The position numbers were made by a program, and so were the translations under genes. The notes under the pieces are model-generated. The model worked only from the letters and a program-made list of their open reading frames with translations. It ran no database searches and was not told where the DNA came from. Positions 8,934 through 17,675 of a stretch of 64,000 nt of DNA are shown piece by piece. Source of the DNA: CAZJVD01 sp964549505 (GTDB taxonomy: Bacteria; Bdellovibrionota; UBA1018; CAZJVD01). How positions within the stretch are numbered: the first letter of the stretch is position 1; each line of letters opens with the position of its first letter. The stretch covers positions 1 through 64,000 of the forward strand of contig CAZJVD010000001.1 of NCBI GenBank assembly GCA_964549505.1, given 5' to 3'.

Positions 8934-10500
8934 TGCTCCCACTTGTGCTGTTCGGACGAACCGGCTCGATCGTATCGCGGCCGCCCCACTCCACCTTTCG
9001 TGCAAGCGCAGGCTGGATCTCAATCGGAACTTCAACACCCACAAGATTTTCGCGGGCGACCCAAGGCGCCGCTATCTTTCTTCGCAACTCCGTCGACTGA
9101 TCCAGCTTGATCGTGATGGCGTAATCGCCCGGCTGTGTCGCATCGACCTCCGGAATGCGATAGTAGCCTTTCCCCTTATACAGATCCCCGAGGCGAACAC
9201 GTCGCAACTTCGATCCGTCGGAGACACCACGCCCCGCAAACTCAATCGTCACAATCAGATCCAACGTCTCTCGTGAAATCTCCTGCAACTGCAGACCGCA
9301 ACTTTGCCGGCCACCCGCCGCTCCAAAGTAGTCAGGGTAGCAAATGAGGTCCAGACTGTTGAAAATCCTGTTCAAAGTAAGCCGATTCTTTGGCAAGCGA
9401 GCTTTTTCTTCGTCGGTGTAACTGCGGTCGTCCTTTGCCAGTATCAGACGGCGGCTGTCCGCAGCGGGGTCCGGGCCCAGCACTTCCGATCGCATCAGCA
9501 TCAAGAGGTTTGTATGATCGGTGCCTTTTGCTTCACCCAAAAGGCGGCCACTCTTGAAATCGACCGAGGTCTGCTCTGAAGCAAGAGCATAGAGCTCATC
9601 CGTCTGAAGACGCAGGTTACCCGCGATTGGAGCAATCAGATCGACTGGAGCATTCTCGTTATCGGTGAGACGAGAATACTGAAACCCAAAGCCGACCAGT
9701 TGAACCGTGCGTGGGTCCGCCGGATTCCAACGAGGTGTTGCATTGATTTTGATCCCAATATTTTCATCGATGGAACTGACCGGTCCCTTAAAGTGATGCG
9801 TACTAAAGTGTTTGTACTCACAGTAGGTTCCCACTTCGCAGGTGAAAACCGCCTCGAGCATCGATTGGGACTTGTTCTTGTCGCGTGAAACCTGAACACC
9901 CAAGTTAAGAAATGAAGCTAACGGATTTCCAATACTTCCCAGGATATTGAAAAGTCCACCACTCAGACCACCGACGAAGTTCTGAGGAGCCAGCGGACTT
10001 CCGGGATCGAGCTTGCCGTAGAATGCACTGAGATCCACTCCAAAGTTCTTGGCGTAAGCGCGCTCGAACGAATAAATCGTCGCGGTTAGCATGACGACTG
10101 GATTGCTTGGCACATTGAGAGGGAGATCGTTGTTCTTGAGTAGTTCTCCCATGAGGGTGTTCGAGTACTCGTCCTCAAACCACCACTCGATCGTGTAGGG
10201 ATCCCGACCTCGCTGAGGAGCAAGATTGTTAGGATCACTCAGCTCTGCCGAGTCCAGAAGCGTGGTGCGCACGCGACGATCCGCAAACTGCAGGAGACTT
10301 AAAAATGCTTCGTCGCCATAAGTGTGCGCTCGATACAAACAGTATCCGCGTAGAAACTTTCCTTGAGGTCGTTGTTGTGGATCATGAGGCGCCTTGTAAC
10401 AACGGTAGGTGCCCTCGGTCGGAGGGGGCGCATTGAAGTCATCCAGAGAAAAAGCTAGCGCGGTACGACATAAGAGAACGAACGCTGTTAGTAATCCCAC
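8926..10500 (-). CDS. exported protein with a possible degenerate secretin domain
   Basis: A 524-residue protein starting at a GTG with AGGGG about nine bases upstream and a short signal peptide (MGLLTAFVLLCRTALAF). Residues at about 135-165 (VVMLTATIYSFERAYAKNFG) resemble the secretin strand pattern that ends in a conserved Gly-Val-Asp. About 115 residues later GIKINATPRWNPADPRTVQL resembles the secretin GitLkvtPrvn..gtvtL motif. The Gly-rich stretch between them (FVGGLSGGLFNILGSIGNP) sits where the lip region would be. The C-terminal 200 residues are unlike secretins. Similarity is by eye only. It heads a set of three overlapping exported-protein genes. Confidence 0.6.
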   Translation of the reverse strand: MGLLTAFVLLCRTALAFSLDDFNAPPPTEGTYRCYKAPHDPQQRPQGKFLRGYCLYRAHTYGDEAFLSLLQFADRRVRTTLLDSAELSDPNNLAPQRGRDPYTIEWWFEDEYSNTLMGELLKNNDLPLNVPSNPVVMLTATIYSFERAYAKNFGVDLSAFYGKLDPGSPLAPQNFVGGLSGGLFNILGSIGNPLASFLNLGVQVSRDKNKSQSMLEAVFTCEVGTYCEYKHFSTHHFKGPVSSIDENIGIKINATPRWNPADPRTVQLVGFGFQYSRLTDNENAPVDLIAPIAGNLRLQTDELYALASEQTSVDFKSGRLLGEAKGTDHTNLLMLMRSEVLGPDPAADSRRLILAKDDRSYTDEEKARLPKNRLTLNRIFNSLDLICYPDYFGAAGGRQSCGLQLQEISRETLDLIVTIEFAGRGVSDGSKLRRVRLGDLYKGKGYYRIPEVDATQPGDYAITIKLDQSTELRRKIAAPWVARENLVGVEVPIEIQPALARKVEWGGRDTIEPVRPNSTSGSND

Positions 10501-10580
10501 CCCACTTCACCCCTCATAGACCCTGACTCCAATGGTGCTGTGGGGCTCAAGACAAGGTCAAGGACATTTGTAAACAGCTG

Positions 10581-12002
10581 CTATTTTCGGCTAGCGGCGA
10601 TGCGCCGGGACACGGGGCGCTGCACGGGGTCGTTCTCACCGACAACATAGACGCAGTTACGCGAGTGCCGCTTTGCCGCGTACATCGCATCGTCGGCCAT
10701 TTTGATCACTTCCTTCTTCGACTGCGCATGATCCGGAAAGAGCGCGACACCAATACTGACCGTAAAGCGCAGCCCCAAACCCTCGCGCGCAAGAAACCGC
10801 GTCATCTCAACCGACTCACGAATCCGACTCGCAACAGCTTTCGCCGTATCGAGGTCACACGGGCTCAGAACGGCAACAAACTCATCACCGCCGTAACGAA
10901 AAACGGTGTCGTCATCACGCACATGGGTTTTCAGACGCGCACCGAGTTCATTGAGCAAACGCGTTCCGACCATGTGACCGTTTTGATCGTTCACGTTTTT
11001 AAAGTGATCGACGTCGATAAAAAGCACAGCAAACGACACCTTGCGCTTCTGCGCGTTTTTGATCTCCCGATCCAAGATAAAGTTCAGATAGCGCGTGTTG
11101 TACAGACCCGTCGCTTCGTCTAAGTACACGAGATTTTTAACGCCCATGTACTCCCGAATATTGTTCCCCGTCACTTCGATCTGGCGACGCAAGAGCGTGA
11201 GCTGGCTTTCAAACAGTTCGTTCGAGTTGGGTTTTGTCGGACTCAAGCAAACGCAAAAGTAATCGTGCGCGTCCACGCAACGAAAACGAAAAACAAAGAG
11301 TCCAGGCGTAAGCTGTCCGCGGTCCACAAAGAGACTCGTGAGTCCGGACTGCACCATTTTCTCAAACGGGTTCGACGCGAACACGGCAACGTCGATGATC
11401 TCGTCGAGCGCTTGGTCGACATCACGACGATCGACACGCAAGGGCTCCTGATCTTTGAGCTGGTAAATCGCGGAGTACTTCGACAAAAGCTCCTGTGAGA
11501 AGTAACCCCGCACGATCTCGAAAATTCGCTCTTGCTCGAGACTCGCCGACACCATCTGGCAACTGTTGACGAGATGGAAATAAGCGCTGGCACTCGAGTC
11601 TTGGCCGAAAACGGTGTTTCGATCGAGAGCGCGCTTTACAGCGAGCTTGAACTCCTCAAGATTGAACGGCTTCTCGAAGTAGTCTTCAGCACCCATCCGA
11701 ATCGCGGTCACAGCTTCTCGAACGTTTCCACGATTCGATATCAGGATCACGCTCGTCTCAGGTGAGGCTCGCTTGATATTCTCAAGCGTGGAGATGGCAT
11801 CGATATCGTGTCCGCGGTTCTGAGAACTGAGCGACAGATCGACGATGATCAATTGATACTTTGCGAACGTCGACCAATCGATTCCGGCGCTCACGCGAGA
11901 CAACACGTCGACAGGGCTCGCAGTGACCTCGCGGATCAGATCCACATAGACTTCGGACTCTTTGGGATCGGCTTCGACCAGAAGCAGTTCCAACGGTGTC
12001 AT
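10581..12002 (-). CDS. receiver-GGDEF diguanylate cyclase
   Basis: A 473-residue cytoplasmic response regulator. Residues 1-130 are a receiver domain with phosphoacceptor D55 (LIIVDLSL) and the conserved Lys in YFEKPFNL. The middle 140 residues are unassigned and may be GAF-like. The C-terminal GGDEF domain has an intact active site at residues 371-375 and an RxxD inhibitory site (RDDD, 362-365) exactly five residues before it, so c-di-GMP synthesis with product feedback is expected. The start overlaps the stop of the pseudo-receiver/coiled-coil gene by one base (TAATG), implying the two act together. No EAL domain. Confidence 0.93.
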   Translation of the reverse strand: MTPLELLLVEADPKESEVYVDLIREVTASPVDVLSRVSAGIDWSTFAKYQLIIVDLSLSSQNRGHDIDAISTLENIKRASPETSVILISNRGNVREAVTAIRMGAEDYFEKPFNLEEFKLAVKRALDRNTVFGQDSSASAYFHLVNSCQMVSASLEQERIFEIVRGYFSQELLSKYSAIYQLKDQEPLRVDRRDVDQALDEIIDVAVFASNPFEKMVQSGLTSLFVDRGQLTPGLFVFRFRCVDAHDYFCVCLSPTKPNSNELFESQLTLLRRQIEVTGNNIREYMGVKNLVYLDEATGLYNTRYLNFILDREIKNAQKRKVSFAVLFIDVDHFKNVNDQNGHMVGTRLLNELGARLKTHVRDDDTVFRYGGDEFVAVLSPCDLDTAKAVASRIRESVEMTRFLAREGLGLRFTVSIGVALFPDHAQSKKEVIKMADDAMYAAKRHSRNCVYVVGENDPVQRPVSRRIAASRK

Positions 12003-13495
12003 TACGACGCGTCCTTAATACCACCGTCTTCATCGTCGAGAAAACCGCCGGCTAGCTTCATGGCCTTGCCCACCTTCTCCAAGCGGTCGCGCAAACGCTG
12101 ATGTGTTTCTCTTTCGGCAGTGTACTGATCTTGTACAAGATCCAGATTGAACTCGGCAACGTCGAGTTTTCGCTTGAGCTCGACGATCTTTGCTTCGCGG
12201 AGAGCCACGATCACTTCGGAGTCTTTACGTATCATCTCAAGACGATTCTCGAGTTCCTTTTCACGTGTTCGAATTTTCTGGATATCGAGCCGCACGCGTT
12301 TTTTGAGAGACATGAGTTCGTCGACACTCTCTTTGACTCTCGACTCAAGAAGCCGGGATTTGTCGTTCTTGGCTTTGATCTGAAACTGAAGCTCTTGGAT
12401 TTCCAAACGCTGGGAAGCGAGCGCTTGTTCCTTCTCGCGATCGAACTCGCGAACTTGCGCCTGAAACTGTTCGACGCGACCTTCCAGCTCCACAACACGG
12501 CTGCGTTCGCGCGAAACGGCTTCCATCAACGGATCGAGCTGCGATCGTGCACTCTTGAGTTGCGATGAAAGAGCGGCGACATCTTGTTCGCGAAGCAGGA
12601 GATACTTTTTGAGAGTTTCCACATCGGGAGAGCGAGCCGCGCCTCCCGGAACAACGGCGTCGCCGACCGGCGGCATATGGTACGGCGATACAAAAGCAGG
12701 TTCGTCTGGAACCGCGGCGAGCGCGGGGCTTGGAGCAGAAATCGACGGCGGGGCCGGTGGGACATGCGTGTTCGTTTTCGTTGGCGAAGGCATGTCGATA
12801 CTCGTGAGATTGGGGCCTCCTGGAATTTCGATATTCTCGCGTGTTTTCGAATCGTTCACAAACGTGGGGAGAATGCGCGCCAGCGTTTTTTCCGATGGAA
12901 GTGTCAACTGAATCGAAGGGTGCGTCGGAGCCGCGTCGGGTGCAAGCATCGGCCGCACCTCGCGCGGTGGCGGCGGAGGCTCGGCAAGGCCCACTTTTGT
13001 AAGGCCGGGCAACGAGATGGATGACAGCTGCGTTGGTTCTTTCGCTTCGAGCGTGAAGTTCAATGTCGGCGTGGGAGGCGCAGGTTCCGATCGCAGCTGC
13101 GGGCGCGTTCCCACAAACGTCGGCGCCTCGCTCGGAAAGAAGTCAGCGATCGCGGATTTGAACTGTGCTTCGTCAAAAGGAAACTTAATGAATCGAACCG
13201 GTTCCCAACTGCTTTGCTTCTGTGCCTGGAACTGGGTCGGCGTCCACGAAGAGGACGTCACGAGAATCGGTTTGTCTCGAAGTTCAGCGCGCTCACGCAG
13301 CCGCTCGATGAGTTTCGAAGCGTCGGGCGAGGACGCGTCCACTAAGATCAGATCGAAACTGTAACTATGGAGCTCGAGAAGTCGGAAGAGATCGTCCGCG
13401 AGATCGGTTCCCGCAAAAAAGAATCCGGAGCTACTCCACGAAGCGGTCATCTCGAGAAACGCGTGTGCTTTGGGATGAAAGAAAGCGGTCTTCAT
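12002..13495 (-). CDS. pseudo-receiver protein with proline-rich linker and coiled coil
   Basis: A 497-residue protein. Residues 1-115 have a receiver-like pattern (FDLILVDASSPDA, then FIKFPFDEAQF with the Lys-Pro-type turn), but the N-terminal acidic pair needed for metal binding is missing (MKTAFFHPKAHAF). Phosphorylation is therefore doubtful. Residues about 120-290 are Pro/Ala/Thr rich and probably disordered. Residues about 295-480 form a long coiled coil (RERSRVVELEGRVEQFQAQV and following). It is coupled to the downstream diguanylate cyclase by a TAATG overlap, so a scaffold or localisation role for c-di-GMP signalling is a reasonable inference. Confidence 0.8.
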   Translation of the reverse strand: MKTAFFHPKAHAFLEMTASWSSSGFFFAGTDLADDLFRLLELHSYSFDLILVDASSPDASKLIERLRERAELRDKPILVTSSSWTPTQFQAQKQSSWEPVRFIKFPFDEAQFKSAIADFFPSEAPTFVGTRPQLRSEPAPPTPTLNFTLEAKEPTQLSSISLPGLTKVGLAEPPPPPREVRPMLAPDAAPTHPSIQLTLPSEKTLARILPTFVNDSKTRENIEIPGGPNLTSIDMPSPTKTNTHVPPAPPSISAPSPALAAVPDEPAFVSPYHMPPVGDAVVPGGAARSPDVETLKKYLLLREQDVAALSSQLKSARSQLDPLMEAVSRERSRVVELEGRVEQFQAQVREFDREKEQALASQRLEIQELQFQIKAKNDKSRLLESRVKESVDELMSLKKRVRLDIQKIRTREKELENRLEMIRKDSEVIVALREAKIVELKRKLDVAEFNLDLVQDQYTAERETHQRLRDRLEKVGKAMKLAGGFLDDEDGGIKDAS

Positions 13496-13614
13496 CTACG
13501 GGACTCATCGGCAGGAACTACGGGATTTTTCAGGAAGTTTTTCAAAATGACGCTCTCACGAATCAGCCCAAGAATTTGACACTGAAGCCGTCGGGACGTT
13601 ACGCTTCCAAAGGA

Positions 13615-14496
13615 GTGGAAACTCCATCAAAAGCCGAAAAATTGACGCTCTTATTCATGAAGGATAACGCTCCTTCGCGGGCGTTTACGATTCCGATGCG
13701 TACTTTACGACGGCTGTCCTGGACGGGCGCGACGTTCGTCGTGATCGCCACGGTCGCTGTTCTCGCCTTGATCGTTTGGTTTCTGACAGCTCGACCGGTC
13801 GTTCGGATTGGAACGACGGACGATGCCGCTTCGTCGGGAACGGGCGAACGACGCCATGAAAAGGCCGACACGAATGACCCCAGCGAAGCCAGTCTCGGTT
13901 TGCCGCAAGTGACTTCTTCGAACGCTCTCAAAACATTGGAAACACTCCCGTTCAACGCCTTTCCACCTTCCGTAAAAGCACCTTCTTCTCAAACAGAGTT
14001 GTCCATCGAACTCACCAATCTTGCGACGAGCTGGAATGATCGGAAGCTCGCAGTGAAATTTTTTATCCACTACGCCGCGAAGGATGGCGGGAACCAACAA
14101 GGTCGCTTTTTTCTGATCGCCAAAGGACCCTCACTGCTTGCGGTGTATCCGAACGGTGTTCTCAACATCGCGACTCAAAAGGGACAACCGCTTTTTTCTC
14201 CGGAACGCGGTGAGTTCTTCTCCGTGAGTCGCTTTCGCGAAGTGAAAGCCGACTTCGGTCCTTATGTCAGCCACGAAGATGTTGGCTCGGTTCAGGTGGT
14301 TGTTTTGAATCGTCAGGGCGAAATCTTGATCTCAGAAGACATCCCAGTCAGTCCTACGGGTGGTACGACAACGAGTGGCGTATCGGTTTCACCAAAGACT
14401 GTTGAGAAACCAAAAGTAGCTCCGCCTGTGACGACGCCACCAGCGATGCCGACGGCGGCACCAAGCACAGAGCCCCAAAAGGGAACGGGTCCATGA
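13615..14496 (+). CDS. single-span membrane protein with M23-like N-terminus, unknown
   Basis: Residues near the start (EKLTLLFMKDNAPSRAFTIP) match the short cytoplasmic module often found before the membrane helix of M23/LytM envelope proteins. A transmembrane segment at about residues 35-60 and a periplasmic domain of 150 residues follow, then a Pro/Thr-rich tail. No LytM catalytic motif is present. The GTG at 13615 is chosen because it keeps the N-terminal module, although its AGGAG is very close; an ATG at 13657 is the alternative. The last four bases overlap the bactofilin start, so it is probably a membrane partner of that cytoskeletal protein. Confidence 0.68.
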   Translation: METPSKAEKLTLLFMKDNAPSRAFTIPMRTLRRLSWTGATFVVIATVAVLALIVWFLTARPVVRIGTTDDAASSGTGERRHEKADTNDPSEASLGLPQVTSSNALKTLETLPFNAFPPSVKAPSSQTELSIELTNLATSWNDRKLAVKFFIHYAAKDGGNQQGRFFLIAKGPSLLAVYPNGVLNIATQKGQPLFSPERGEFFSVSRFREVKADFGPYVSHEDVGSVQVVVLNRQGEILISEDIPVSPTGGTTTSGVSVSPKTVEKPKVAPPVTTPPAMPTAAPSTEPQKGTGP

Positions 14497-14876
14497 ACGA
14501 GATTCTAGAAACATCCGTAAACCTGGTTGCGGCTGGCACACAGATCGATGGAACTGTTCAGTTCAACGAAGTGACGCGCGTTTTTGGAACCATTCGGGGC
14601 CGCGTGGTCGCCCGCGAGGGTTGCGTACTTGTGATAGGCGAAAGCGGTATTGTTGAAGGCGATATTCAGGCCGACACACTCTTTGTCGACGGTTTTGTCC
14701 ACGGTGATATCCGAGCGCTCACACGTGTTGTGGTTTCACGCACGGGACGCGTTGTCGGCAATATTGAAACTCCATCGTTGCAGATCGACTTCGGCGCGCA
14801 TTTTGAGGGACTCTGTGGAATGGAAAACGCACGACTTCTCGGCAGTTCCCCACAGCCAGCCGGCGGTCTTACCTAA
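14493..14876 (+). CDS. bactofilin
   Basis: A 127-residue bactofilin: a central right-handed beta-helix recognisable by hexapeptide-like turns (GTQIDGTVQFN, GTIRGRVVAREGCVLVIGES, GIVEGDIQADTLFVDGFVHG, GRVVGNIETPSLQIDFGAHF). Bactofilins polymerise without nucleotides and act as scaffolds for localised cell-wall work. Both tails are short, as usual. It is translationally coupled (ATGA) to the membrane protein upstream. Its 3' end overlaps the convergent M16 gene by eight bases. Confidence 0.92.
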   Translation: MNEILETSVNLVAAGTQIDGTVQFNEVTRVFGTIRGRVVAREGCVLVIGESGIVEGDIQADTLFVDGFVHGDIRALTRVVVSRTGRVVGNIETPSLQIDFGAHFEGLCGMENARLLGSSPQPAGGLT

Positions 14877-16269
14877 AGTCTTTTGGCCTTAGTATTTTCA
14901 GATCAGTAAATCCTGATTTTTTCAGCTCCACGGCAAGTGCGCGCGCATCCCCTGCAACAACAAGAATAGGCCGCTTTCCATAGAAGTGTTTTCGAACCGC
15001 TCGTTCCGTTGAAACACGCGTCGCTCCCGAAATGCGTGGCACAAACTCGTTTAAAAAATCTGGGCCTTGCTTGTGGATCCATCCTGCAAGCCATCGACGC
15101 GAAATCTCCCAAACGGTGTTGTGACGGAGCGGGAAACTCCCCACTAGGAAATCGCGAGCCGCGGACACCTCAGCTTCTTCAAAGCTGCCCTGCTGCAAAC
15201 CCTCAAGCAGATCCAACGCCTTACGAAGTGTGCGACCGACCATCGCGTTCCGCGTGCTGGTGGCGACTTCCAAAACACCAAGTTCGCGCTCGAAACCGAG
15301 CGCTGCTTGCGCCGAGTAGGTGAGACCCATCTCGTCTCGCAAAACGCGGTTGAGACGACTGGTAAAGAGATCCCCGAAAAGCGAAACCGCAACACGTAGA
15401 TCGTAACGTTCTGGAACGCTCGCGGTCGGCGCTTGAAAACCGAGCCGAATCTCAGCCTGAGGAGCATCCGGACGATCGATCACAATGACCTGTCCTTTGC
15501 GCGTCTGATAAACCGATTCGTTATTGGCGCGAAAGGCCACCTTGGGCGCCGATCCTGTCCACTCTCGAAACTGCGCTTCTAACAAGGGACGAAAAGTTGC
15601 CGGATCCACATCCCCCACAACGACGAGAAGAGCGCCCTTGGGTTTGAAAAACTTTTCATGAAACTTTAAAACATCATCGCGCTGAATCCGCTCAAAATCG
15701 GACTTACGGAAGTAGCCACCTCTCCCATAGGTCGTTCCATTCTGAACAAAACGGCGAAAAGCGAGCGAAGCCAATGCCTCAGCATCTTGATCCATGAGCG
15801 ACCACGCTTCGAGTGTCGATTTTTTTATCTTGTCGAACTCGGACTGCGGAAACTCCGGTCGCAACGCCATGTTTGCCAATAACTCGATGAGGAAAGGAGC
15901 GTCTTCGGAGCCGCCCGAAATCCCCAACGCCATCGTATCGGGCGAGGACCATGTGAACCGCGAGGCGCCAAGCTTTTCGATCGATCGAGCAAGCGTGAGC
16001 CAATCCACTCCACCGGCACCACGATCGAGCAGCGACGTGGTCAACTCGGAAACACCCGAGCGCTGAAACGGATCCGACCGTCCGCCAGCAGGCACGACCA
16101 GCGTACAATCGATCAGCGGCACTCTGTGATCGATGAACCACGCAACCTCTAACCCATTAGGCAGATGTTCAATAGCCGGCGACGGCAGTTTGGCATTTGC
16201 GCTGACACTTGCCCCGGTTCCCAGCACGATTACGGTCGTGACAAAGAGCGCGCGCACGAAACCCATCAC
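14869..16269 (-). CDS. M16 family peptidase-like protein, non-catalytic subunit
   Basis: A 466-residue exported M16 (insulinase/pitrilysin) homologue. The position of the zinc motif HxxEH reads GVSELTTSL, so the metal ligands are lost. The second-half signature that completes the partner's active site is kept (TSRLNRVLRDEMGLTYSAQA). Such subunits normally dimerise with a catalytic M16 protein, here the product of the preceding gene, whose stop overlaps this start by four bases. A signal peptide (FVRALFVTTVIVLGTGASVSA) places it in the periplasm. The catalytic loss is seen; dimerisation is inferred from family knowledge. Confidence 0.9.
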   Translation of the reverse strand: MMGFVRALFVTTVIVLGTGASVSANAKLPSPAIEHLPNGLEVAWFIDHRVPLIDCTLVVPAGGRSDPFQRSGVSELTTSLLDRGAGGVDWLTLARSIEKLGASRFTWSSPDTMALGISGGSEDAPFLIELLANMALRPEFPQSEFDKIKKSTLEAWSLMDQDAEALASLAFRRFVQNGTTYGRGGYFRKSDFERIQRDDVLKFHEKFFKPKGALLVVVGDVDPATFRPLLEAQFREWTGSAPKVAFRANNESVYQTRKGQVIVIDRPDAPQAEIRLGFQAPTASVPERYDLRVAVSLFGDLFTSRLNRVLRDEMGLTYSAQAALGFERELGVLEVATSTRNAMVGRTLRKALDLLEGLQQGSFEEAEVSAARDFLVGSFPLRHNTVWEISRRWLAGWIHKQGPDFLNEFVPRISGATRVSTERAVRKHFYGKRPILVVAGDARALAVELKKSGFTDLKILRPKDFR

Positions 16270-17675
16270 CTGTTCCCACCGGCGTTCCCGCCGACGCCCC
16301 CACCCGCTCCCGCAGCTGATGCGGAAAGCGCCTTTGGACGCATGATCACGACAACGCGTCCTATCCGATCCAAATATCTCTTTGCCACACGCCGAATATC
16401 CTCACGTGTTACCTCGGCGTAACGCTCGAGATCCTCATGGTACCGTCGCCCGTCGCCAAGAATCATCTCCACCGTCGCAGCGTTCGCGGCAAATCCGTCG
16501 GGCGTCGCAAGCTGACGATACACTCCAAGACTGAGGCGTTTGCGGGCCGTCTGTACCTCTTCGTCCGTCACACCCTTCTCTGCCACATCACGAACAATCC
16601 GATCGATCTCTTCGAGCAACTGTTCTGTCGTAAACGGTTTACGCGTCGTCGCACCAATTGTGAAAACGCCCGGATACTTTGGCGTGAAAGACGACGCCGA
16701 AACATCGAGCGCACTCTGTTGTTCCTCCACTAAGCGATGGGTTCCGCGCGAGCTCGTTCCTTGAAACAAGATCATCGAGAGAAGATCGAGTGGGTACGAA
16801 TCAGAGTGCCCTGCCTCGGTGATCGGATAACCAATCAAAACCGACTCGGTCGGAACCTGATCAAAGAGCTCCACACGTTTCTCAGCCGACAGTGCGTCGT
16901 CGGTTTCGAAATTGCGCGGCGGCAGCGGATTCTTGGGCACACTTCCATACGCTTTTTCGAGCGCATCCATCAAATCGGGAGTCGAGAAATCTCCAACGAC
17001 GGTAATAGCCAGCGTCGCTGCATGATAGTGTTCCTTCCAAAAATCGGTCAGATCTTCGACGCGAACGGAAAGCAAGTCCTGCGGCACACCGCTCGTCGGA
17101 AAGCGATAGGGGTGCTTACGAAAGAGATGTCCCCAAAGCGTCTCCTGCATGCGTGCACCAGGAACACTTTCGATTCGATACAAGCGCTCTTCGAGAACCA
17201 CGTGTTTTTCGATGTCCAGCTCGGACTCCGTCACCGCCATACGGAGCAGGCGATCCGAATCTAACTCAATAATGGTCGGAAGCAGCTGCTTCGAAGCGTT
17301 GACGTAGTAACAGGTGTAGTCGTTTGTCGTGAGCGCATTGACCTCGGCTCCCTTTTTCTCAAGCTTCTCGAAAAACGGCTTCGGCCCTTCGGTCTCGGTA
17401 CCTTTGAACATCAGGTGTTCAAAAAGATGCGCCATGCCGGTCAGTCCTGGTTTCTCGTCCACCGACCCCACGCGAAAACAGGTTCGATACGAAACCATGG
17501 GAACGGTGTGATCTTCTTTTGCAAGCACGACGATACCGTTACTCAGTTTGTGACGGACAAGGCCCTCGACCGCCTTTTCCGTTGTTGAGCCAGCGGAACC
17601 CGTGGCAGGGCGAACGCGCGAGGTTGCGCAGCTGATTTGCAGAATGGTCACAAGGGACAGAACGAAAAACTTCAT
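16266..17675 (-). CDS. M16 family zinc metallopeptidase, catalytic subunit
   Basis: A 469-residue M16 peptidase with the inverted zinc motif HLFEH at residues 83-87 (H83, E86, H87) and a downstream Glu in VVLEERLYRIES as third ligand. The N-terminus is a signal peptide ending near LQISC; Cys16 could be lipidated, but the residue at -3 is Gln, so a lipoprotein is uncertain. It belongs to a three-gene operon: SDR gene, this gene, then the inactive M16 partner, all joined by four-base overlaps. Likely periplasmic peptide or protein degradation; substrate unknown. Confidence 0.93.
   Translation of the reverse strand: MKFFVLSLVTILQISCATSRVRPATGSAGSTTEKAVEGLVRHKLSNGIVVLAKEDHTVPMVSYRTCFRVGSVDEKPGLTGMAHLFEHLMFKGTETEGPKPFFEKLEKKGAEVNALTTNDYTCYYVNASKQLLPTIIELDSDRLLRMAVTESELDIEKHVVLEERLYRIESVPGARMQETLWGHLFRKHPYRFPTSGVPQDLLSVRVEDLTDFWKEHYHAATLAITVVGDFSTPDLMDALEKAYGSVPKNPLPPRNFETDDALSAEKRVELFDQVPTESVLIGYPITEAGHSDSYPLDLLSMILFQGTSSRGTHRLVEEQQSALDVSASSFTPKYPGVFTIGATTRKPFTTEQLLEEIDRIVRDVAEKGVTDEEVQTARKRLSLGVYRQLATPDGFAANAATVEMILGDGRRYHEDLERYAEVTREDIRRVAKRYLDRIGRVVVIMRPKALSASAAGAGGGVGGNAGGNR

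Noticed and set aside
16266..17675. Lipoprotein call for the catalytic M16 protein
   Set aside because: Cys16 follows Gln-Ile-Ser, which does not fit the usual lipobox residue at -3.
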